Assembly: GCA_036172665.1 (NCBI GenBank)
Contig: CM069878.1
Coordinates: 23,983,501 to 24,047,500, forward strand
DNA from: Prosopocoilus inquinatus
Lineage: Eukaryota; Arthropoda; Insecta; Coleoptera; Lucanidae
Direction: 5' to 3'
DNA: 64,000 bases
Positions 56,554 through 64,000 of the stretch are shown here, piece by piece (the stretch's first letter is position 1; every line of letters begins with the position of its first letter). The notes under the pieces were generated by a model. The model searched no databases. It was given only the letters and a program-made list of their open reading frames with translations, and had not been told where the DNA came from. A program made the translations under genes and the position numbers.

Positions 56554-57434
56554 TACTGCCCGCCATTTAAAGATACAGAAATTGTAATGGTATGAAAGGA
56601 AAGAGAAAATTAAGGCCAATATTATCGTGTTAAAATTATTTATATTGCAGTAAAACTTTTGGAATGTAAATTAAATTTTCAAATTTCAAATAAAAATGTA
56701 GTCGCCTTAGTATGTCAGACTTGAAGTTTGCAACTCAATAACCAGAATTTTCTACAATAGGCTTCTGACTCAAACAATTCAAAACAATTCAAAATAAAAG
56801 TTCATTCATCCGTAAAACAAACTGATGATGAAAAAGTTATGATTTATTTATTTGCTCTCATTTCTTCACAAAATACATTCCTACTTTCTCGTTAATTTTG
56901 AAAAAAAAAAATGATGGCAACTGAATTTGTGGAATTTATGTGGGATTTGTGTAAATATTCTTTACAGTTTTATGTTATATTGTATTCTTGAACAGTGTAT
57001 AGTCAAAAGTGAAACTTATTTAATTCTTGTACAATTGAAATTTAAAACTGATTTAGTATCAAGTTTAAATTGAATGATTGATAGAATTAGAAACAACAAT
57101 ATTTTTGTATGTTAAGATGCTGAATAAGGTTATTCTAATAACGAAACAATCGTTGTAACTTAAACGATAAGAGTACCTGTTATTTAGTCCGTATAATTAT
57201 TCATAATCATAATACTTTTTGACTGACGTATAAATTATTTTCCGTCAACTGAAAAGAACTGACAGTTTCAAATCTGAGATAGGTGACTAAATTTTTCATA
57301 TAAAATTTGAAAATTAAATTTTTATTCTGAATGTATTAATATTTAGGAATAATTTTAACACGATAATGTTGGCCTTAATTTTCTCTTTCCTTTCATACCA
57401 TTACCATTTTTGTACCTTTAAATGGCGAGCAGTA
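56554..57434. mobile_element. Foldback element, about 880 bases, arms about 180 bases
   Basis: TACTGCCCGCCATTTAAAGA starts at 56554 and TACTGCTCGCCATTTAAAGG starts on the minus strand at 57434. The arms share AATGGTATGAAAGGAAAGAG, AAAATTAAGGCCAA and ATTATCGTGTTAAAATTATT, and stay alignable to AGTCxCCTxxxTxTxTCAGA. No transposase in the loop. Confidence 0.88.
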
Positions 57435-57530
57435 GTCTACAGAAACGTAGTTTGTTATGTTCGGGTTTGAAACTTTCTACCCGGTATAATATACACAGTG
57501 ATTTTCTTTTAAATGTGGGGATTTACGTGC

Positions 57531-57976
57531 TAAAAATTTTGCCTTATGTTAACTTATGTTCTGCTCAAAATTTTAGGAAAATTTTTGTTTCTAATAATCA
57601 ATTAAATAATTTATTACAAAATAAACGTTACCGGAATAAGAGGTGCGTCATTAATTTTGTTATTTTAATATGTAAAGTTGAAATTATTAACGACCAAATA
57701 TGAATCGATTAGGTCAAAATCAAAAATTAATTCGTCGGACAGACATTTGGACGGCAGCGAATACACGTAATTTCTCTTTAATGTTGACTTACTCGATTCA
57801 TTAAAAAATTCCACTTTTAATATTAAAATAATTAATTTAAAGATATATCTGTTGTTCTGAGAATGTGTAATGAATATGTGTAATAAATTATGTAATTTTT
57901 TATTAGAAATTAAAATTTACTTAAAATTTTGAGCAGAACATAAGTTAACACGAGGCAAAATTTTTAGCACATAAAT
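57531..57976. repeat. Inverted repeat, about 47-base arms
   Basis: TGCTAAAAATTTTGCCTTAT with TTAACTTATGTTCTGCTCAA (57538-57577) is repeated inverted at 57918-57972 with few mismatches. The loop is about 340 bases. It begins 100 bases after the larger foldback element and may be part of a related insertion. Confidence 0.8.
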
Positions 57977-58854
57977 CGCTATGGCCACAGATAAAAAAGA
58001 GCACTGTATAAATTAGGAGAAGAAAACAAATGATTTGGAATATTTTGCGCATAAAATTCCAGGAATGAATTCCTCCCGGTCAGATATGTTCGGTTCACAA
58101 AAAGAATCGCCAAATTCAAATTTAAAGTTTGTAAGATTGTAAATCAATAGTAGTAATTATTACTGTTATATAGCAGTAAACTTAAGCACAGAATATTAAT
58201 ATTTATTATTAATAAATTAACTAACACGAATTGAAACAAATATAAAAATAAACTAATAAACTTTTCTGGCTTTAAAAAAAAGCAATCCACCGCAGTCGCA
58301 CCCAGTAGCAGCACCGACCCAACTTTCAATTTTCGAACGACCTGTAAACGGGACACGTAGAACGGACGATTTGATCTTCGATGTCAATGCTGTTAATATT
58401 TCTTACGATCAACAGGATTACTTGTGATATGACCCACAAAAAAAAGAACCTGAAATACCCATTTGAAATAACAGTCGTCGAAATTCAAAAAAAAAAACAC
58501 AAGAAGGTATAGGACCACATAAAACAGCTAAAATTTGTAGTTACACTACCTCTTGTTATGGTTCTCTTTGCCGGTAAAAATGGACAGAAACTATTGTAAC
58601 CTTCCGAAGAAGTTGCACGGAGTCGGGACAAGCAGAAAGATGCACGTGCTCATAAAATTATTCCTGGATCCCAGAATCCGCAAAAGTATCGATTAACTGG
58701 TGACCAAATATCAAATCTTCCTGGAGCAAAAAAAAAAAACAGGAAATCGACTAAGTAGAGCCAGGAAAATTTAAGAAGTTGCACATTTATTCCTGGCGGA
58801 ACTTGTTATTGTACTGAACGTACGCTGTTAAAATGAATTTTGCATGGCCCTATC
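57977..58854. other. No gene recognised
   Basis: Flank of the Gypsy relic. Sequence around 58560-58720 has balanced composition and may be further decayed retroelement, but no motif could be assigned. Confidence 0.35.
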
Positions 58855-60735
58855 GGAGAAGAACGAACACGAAAAAGATGTAAAGCACGGTCTACTGCAC
58901 CCCATTATCGCATATTACAAACTGCGGAACCCCGAAGACTAAAATTATTTTGTTTTCCATTATCTGAGAAACTTTAATAGCGGTAGCTTTCTTCAAAGGA
59001 TGCAGTAAAGTAAATTTTGAAAAGCAATCGGCAATAACGAGAAGGTGGGTATTACCATATGTTGACCTAGTAAGGGTCCGATTAGATCAGTGCAAATTAG
59101 TTTCCAGGGCGAATTAACTTTAGGATGTTCATTCACGAATTTAGGCTTCTTTAATTGGTCTGGTTTTTTGTCACTCCTCATTTTGGGCCAATAGAATAGG
59201 TTAACAATTCGCGCTAAAGTTTTACGAACACCCAAATATCCTGCTGAAGGTTCATCAAGCATTTGTTTTAACATAGACTTCCTTTCTATTTAAGTATGAC
59301 ACTTTTCCAAAATTCAAAATTATTCCACATTTCTGGATATTTGCAGTGTACAATTGCGGAAACATAAAGCGGGATAAGTCTTATAACGAAATTTCCGATT
59401 ATTTTGATAGTGTGAAGTTTCCTTGGTGACGGTCCTGACCCTTCTAATTAATTTATTACCGTCAGTGAACTTCAGAAATAACTTGTCAAACTGAGTTCTT
59501 AAGAATGTATCGTCTTTCTAAGGGAAATGAAAGTGAAAATTTTCGACCAATGAATCAAATGGAATTAGTGAAGCCTTTGGAAGAACTATGTGACATTTTG
59601 GATGTGGAATATGTACATTAGAAATCTTCATTCAATAAATGTCCGGACATTTGCATTCAATAATTCAATCGAAAGGCTGCATGACTGTTATTTTGTTTCA
59701 TTTTATTTCGCATGGCAATAATTGTAAGTAAAATAAAAACTAACTATTACACTAGTATGATTTATTTGTATGAGATATTTGTTCGTTATAATTTTTAATT
59801 ATAAACGGAAAGATGAATCATTTAACATAATGTGAAGGTTGATAAATTACCATAGTTACCGAAATTTAGAAGTAAGGTTTAAACTAACGAAAGTTTACTG
59901 TCCCGCTTTCTATTTCCCCAACTGTACATACTTAAAAATATTGTTACCTTCAGTGCTTAATTTTGGGAATTTCGAAGACCTTCTTAATATCTTTTTGTCG
60001 TATATTCGTATACCAAATATTCGATTCGCTACTTTTATCATCGGGAACAACGACGACTGAATCACTAATTGGAACGAACTGTGAAAGCATGTGAGGCACT
60101 ACAGAATCCATTCCTCTTGGATGTAAAATTTCGAAGTTAAATTGCTGAAGCCGAACAGCCCATCGCGCTAATCTTCCATTAGGATCCTTCAGGTTGTTGA
60201 GCCAAATAAGCGAATGATGATCCGTTATTACCTTAAAATCAGAGCCTTCCAAATATGGTCGTAATTTTTCAATTGCCCAAATGACAGCGAGGCATTCCCG
60301 TTCTGTCGTAGAATAGTTTCTTTCGTTTTTAGTTAAAGACCTACTCAGATAACTGATGACATGTTCTCCATCATCCCATTGGTGGATTAAAACAACGCCA
60401 ATACCGAACGCTGTTGCACCGCATTGAACAACAAAAGATAAGTTAAAGTTTGAACATGCTAAATCAGGAGGTAAAGCCAAAAATTTTTTTCAGTTTCAAA
60501 AGTGATTGTTCGCAAGATTCATCCCAAAGCCATTTTTTTCTGATGGCACAATAAGTTACTTAAAGGAGCCAAGAGCGTGGAAAATTCCGGAATAAATCTG
60601 CGGTACCATGACGGCTTTTCCAAAAGCTATGGAACGTCACGTACCGTCGTTGGAGTAGGAATATTCATAATCGCAGACATTTTTACAGGATCTTCTGATA
60701 TGGGCAGAACGTGTTTCGTACCTACGTACAAAACA
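58855..60735 (-). pseudogene. Gypsy (Ty3-type) LTR-retrotransposon pol relic
   Basis: Old retroelement pol gene, 5'-truncated and broken. In order on the minus strand: end of the reverse-transcriptase thumb region (YRRFIPEFS near 60600), RNase H (60480-59950) with TTERECLAVIWAIEKLRPYL and VITDHHSLIWL, and the integrase zinc-binding HHCC/GHLGVRKT-type segment (SAGYLGVRKTLARIVNLFYW near 59240). The integrase core follows with ICTDLIGPL near 59090, then KFTLLHPLKKATA and VFGVPQFVICDNG near 58930. In RNase H the first catalytic Asp position (usual VQCDAS) reads VQCGAT. There are multiple stops and frameshifts. No LTR, gag or envelope region was found. It is non-functional. Confidence 0.88.
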
Positions 60736-61599
60736 AGTTACAAGAGCCAAAAATGAAAAAAGTAACCCTTCCAACAATTAATTATATAATTAGGCTTGAG
60801 TGTAAATGAAAATGAAAGTAGAAAATTTAATGCAGTTTCATTTTATAGTTTCTATGATTTGTTTCATCAGTGGAGTTGACCGCTTAGTCTTATGTTTAAT
60901 ACTTATGCAACGTTAAAATACCTCCATATCTATCACCGTGTACGGTCATCATCTATGACGTACCTATAAAGTCCGGTTTTGGTGAATCTAGAACCTAGAA
61001 CGGTCATGCAAAGTTCTGTAAAAGGAGTCAATATTGTGCTAAGATTATTATATTACATAATGTTGTTCTTAATGCATGAATTTAATCTTTTTTGATAACT
61101 TTATTATTAATTACAATCGACTGTTACCCTCTGAAAGTATTTTTTTATAAGTGAAAAACTTGATACTTATTGACATTTCTTGAGTTTTCCTCAAATTTAT
61201 AAAGGCATTGCATAAACACTAGGTCGAAGCGAAAAACACGATTGTAAAATTTTAATACGCCTATATGAGGAAAAGGGGTCTACGAAAATATTTATAAATA
61301 AACCACAAAAAAGTGGAGTTCGATTGGATTATATGTATTTAGTGATGCCCCAACATCTTCAAAGTTCATAGATTGATAGATCTACTAGAAAGATTAAAAT
61401 TTTTGTTTTATTTATGGATTACTATATTATATTATATATTTCTCATGTATTTCAGAGAAAAAGATGATTAAACATGAGCCAAAGACGTACACTGCATTGC
61501 GCTGTATTTTTTCAGAAAATTATTTTCACAAGAAGACCTGGTTATCTGTACAGCAGACTGTTACAGAACAGACATCCACAATGTCAATGTTAGAATCAA
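60736..61599. other. No gene recognised
   Basis: A+T-rich DNA between the Gypsy relic and a LINE 3' end. The part after about 61470 may be decayed LINE ORF2, but no motif is clear. Confidence 0.35.
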
Positions 61600-62056
61600 G
61601 GGTCTCCTAACACCGCCAGCTCTTCTTTTTCATATAATATCGGTCAATATTACAACAACACACCAGAAACATTGAAATCTTTAACGATTTTCTCATTTAA
61701 ACGACGTACGAAAGCATTCTTGTTAGATAATCAGCGCCAAATTTTCCTCATTGACAATTTAGTACACTTGTCATGGTTACTTTTCCGGGAAACTGGAGAT
61801 AAATATTATTATTTTTATAGTTTTGTTAGGAGATTTTTGCTTACTCACAGTATATTTAAAGCCGCCAGAGTTAAACTTAATTTACAAGTAATTTTTTTTA
61901 ACCAAGGGTTCCGAAAGCAGAGCAGCATATTTCTTTGGAAATTGCTGATTCGGAATCCTTTGGTCACCATTTGTAAAAATTATGTACTTTGTTTTTTATG
62001 TTACGTTACGAATTTGTTAGGTGACCAATAAAGATTATCATTATTATTATTATTAG
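61600..62056 (+). mobile_element. 5'-truncated LINE: C-terminus of ORF2 and 3' tail
   Basis: The plus-strand frame gives SSFSYNIGQYYNNTPETLKS then FKRRTKAFLLDN, the C-terminal block of CR1/Jockey-type ORF2 (family W.LP..I....S...FK..LK..L). The frame continues to TAA 62029-62031, with the stop lying inside AATAAA (62027-62032), and is followed by a TTA-triplet tail at 62037-62055. Only the last 140 codons survive, the usual outcome of incomplete target-primed reverse transcription. The tail type is shared with the elements at 1-321 and 997-4990. Confidence 0.7.
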
Positions 62057-62334
62057 TTAGTTAGTTTTTAAGCGACTGCATCTCGTGGATAAAAATTTAA
62101 AAAAAAATATTTTTATTAATTTGTTCTTTCCTATGATATATTTATACAAGGAAAGTTTTAAACTCCTTTACTAAAGTTTTTATACGGTCCCTTATGTATA
62201 ACTTTCAAACAATAGGAAAATGATTGAAATTAATTTTAAAAAAATATTAATCAAAATAAGAAGGAATTCATACAAAAAGAAATATTCTTTGATATAACAC
62301 AGTCACTTATATCAACTCACAAGTTTAAGATAAA

Positions 62335-62466
62335 ATATGCAAAATACTTCAGTTGGAGCTGAAAATGTACCTTCCTTGAAGTTTCAACTTAATAAAGAGA
62401 GCAGTTCCCCAAAACGTCAAGGAAGGTAAATCAAGTTTCAGCTCGAATTAAAGTATTTTTTTATAT
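62335..62466. mobile_element. Small foldback element, about 45-base arms
   Basis: ATATGCAAAATACTTCAGTT...AGCTGAAA...TACCTTCCTTGA (62335-62379) is inverted at 62417-62466 (TCAAGGAAGGTA...TTTCAGCT...AAGTATTTTT). The loop is about 37 bases. Noncoding MITE-like hairpin. Confidence 0.8.
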
Positions 62467-62688
62467 TCTATCTACATACTAAGATTTGATTCGTCTTTTG
62501 AATATTTCCGGAAAATATTTACCTTTTAAAATTCTGAACAAATTATTCCTTTACTACTTCATAATATTTGCCACCTTTAGTTGTACGTCATACCTCATGT
62601 CTTCTAAATGAATCAACACAGTGTATATCACGAGCAAGAATTATATACTCAATGTACTGAAATAATCTCAAATTCAAGCTGAGTATAG

Positions 62689-63774
62689 GTTGTCCCGCGC
62701 CATATGCTCACCCTTCTAGAGTCTTTGTTTATTCATCGACTAACTTGAATTTTGGAGAAAATAAATTAAACAAAAAATGGAATTTTTCGACATAATGTTA
62801 GTCGTTATAGGATTTCCGGTTTCGCCGGAAGTGATATCAACTTTCTGATTTTAAATGGAACACTCTATATATTTTTACATATTTGAAATTTACGGTTCAT
62901 TATGAATCCGAATACGTATCAATTGTTAATTTTGGTTTCCATGACGACGAAAAAAAGAACTTTTTTTATTTTTCAATCTAGAAAGCTATGAATCACATTT
63001 TTTCGATCTAATGCGATCAAGTGTTTCGGAAAAATTACTCCTTTGATGGTATTTTGATTTTTAACATTTTTACAGTATTTGAAATTTTCATTAGCTCTTA
63101 ACTCATTTTTCTCGTTAGAACCTCATGTGTTTCTTAGCTTAGTTCAACAGAACATTTTTTTTTCTGATTACACTGATACCAAATACGTCATATTTTCTTT
63201 GAAAGTTATTTGAAATAAAGAGAGAGTAAAATTTTAATAAGACACGCTCTATTTTAAATTATTTTCAAAGAAAATATGACGTGTTTGGTATCAGCATACT
63301 CAAAAAAAATGTTCTGTTGAACTAAGCTAAGAAACATATGAGGTTCTATCGAAAAAAATGACTTAAGACCTAATGAAAATTTCAAATGCTGTAAAAATGT
63401 TAAAAATCAAAATACCACCAAAGGAGTGATTTTGTCGAAACATTTGAACGCATTAGATCGAAAAAATGCGATTCATAGTTTTTTAGACTCAAAAATAAGA
63501 AAGTTTTTCTTTCGTTGTCATGGAAACCAAAATTAACAATTGATACGTATTCGGACTAATAATGATCCATAAATTTCAAATATGTAAAAATACATAGGGT
63601 ATTCCATTTAAAATAAGAAAGTTGATATCACTTCCCGCGAAACCAGAAGTCCTATGACGACTAGCAGCATGTCGAAATATTCCATTTTTTATTTAATTTA
63701 CTGTCTCCAGAATTCAGGTTAATCGATTAATAAATAAGGATTCTACAAGGGTGAGTACATGGCGCGGGACACCC
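62689..63774. mobile_element. Palindromic element, about 1.09 kb, arms about 530 bases
   Basis: GGTTGTCCCGCGCCATATGC starts at 62689 and GGGTGTCCCGCGCCATGTAC starts on the minus strand at 63774. Almost the whole element is inverted repeat: CTCACCCTT, AATAAATTAAA, GATATCAACTTTC, CAATTGTTAATTTTGGTTTC, GAAACATTTGA/TCAAGTGTTTC, TTCTGTTGAACTAAGCTAAG and TATTTTCTTTGAAA all occur on both sides. The loop is only about 20 bases near 63230. It ends next to TATA on both sides. No coding capacity. A partial copy is at 33691-33855. Confidence 0.9.
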
Positions 63775-64000
63775 GGTATAAAAACACAAAATTATAAACT
63801 ATTAGAAAAAAAGATTTCTGTTTCAGATCTTGGTCGAGAAATTGTGTCGCCTACTCTTTTCACTTACCTGGAGCCTTATGAAACGGGTGGAGAGAAATAA
63901 GAAAAGTGCGTAATGATAGGCGAAATTACCTAGTTCGAGTGGAAATTTCTGTCGTGGGTTTATCTTCAATCCAGAACGCTTACCTCTACGAACGGATCGC
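63775..64000 (-). other. Consensus splice donor near the window edge
   Basis: On the minus strand CTCCAG|GTAAGTG occurs at 63868/63867, a perfect donor, preceded by about 130 bases of balanced composition. It could be the end of an exon of a minus-strand gene reaching beyond the window. The upstream frame contains no known motif. No downstream exon was identified. Confidence 0.2.

Noticed and set aside
57422..57703. A 93-codon plus-strand frame starting with ATG
   Set aside because: It starts at the edge of one foldback element and runs into the arm of the next. Composition is A+T-driven and no motif is seen.

Overview
The window is A+T-rich nuclear DNA from an insect, most likely a beetle. 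The evidence is an RR-1 cuticular protein gene with insect-style promoter and introns, plus mariner, Tc1, pogo, Harbinger, hAT, Gypsy and LINE remains. The species cannot be named from the sequence. No tRNA, rRNA, CRISPR array, bacterial operon or phage module was seen.

Only one host gene can be fully assembled. It is a minus-strand RR-1 cuticular protein gene of three exons (13494-13486, 6860-6715, 6594-6189). It has a TATA box near 13560 and a 6.6-kb first intron loaded with DNA-transposon remains. A few other places look like isolated first exons or promoters of genes whose coding exons I could not find (28692-28812, 38032-38442, 50714-50832, perhaps 20398-20489). These are hypotheses.

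The rest is a transposon graveyard. Left part (1-5 kb): a nearly intact minus-strand LINE with a 908-codon endonuclease/reverse-transcriptase frame and a one-base frameshift in its PHD-finger ORF1. Middle (14-46 kb): three copies of one mariner family (17109-18398, 25043-26180, 41554-42817), a Harbinger relic (26630-27917), hAT and Tc1-like fragments, several LINE relics (22.7, 33.0, 34.6-35.4 and 43.7-45.1 kb) and many short inverted-repeat elements. Right part (50-64 kb): a 2.8-kb pogo/Tigger-type element with TA target duplication, terminal inverted repeats and a possible 64-base intron, then a Gypsy pol relic, a truncated LINE 3' end and a 1.1-kb near-complete palindrome.

The most striking property is the density of inverted repeats: at least 17 hairpin-forming structures, from 60 bases to more than 2 kb. 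The richest spot is 39.7-42.9 kb. There, one DDE transposase is split by a tandem repeat carrying a degenerate hammerhead-like motif. Its 3' end joins a second transposase fragment, the composite is duplicated in inverted orientation, and a mariner sits at a TA inside one arm. This gives a readable order of events.
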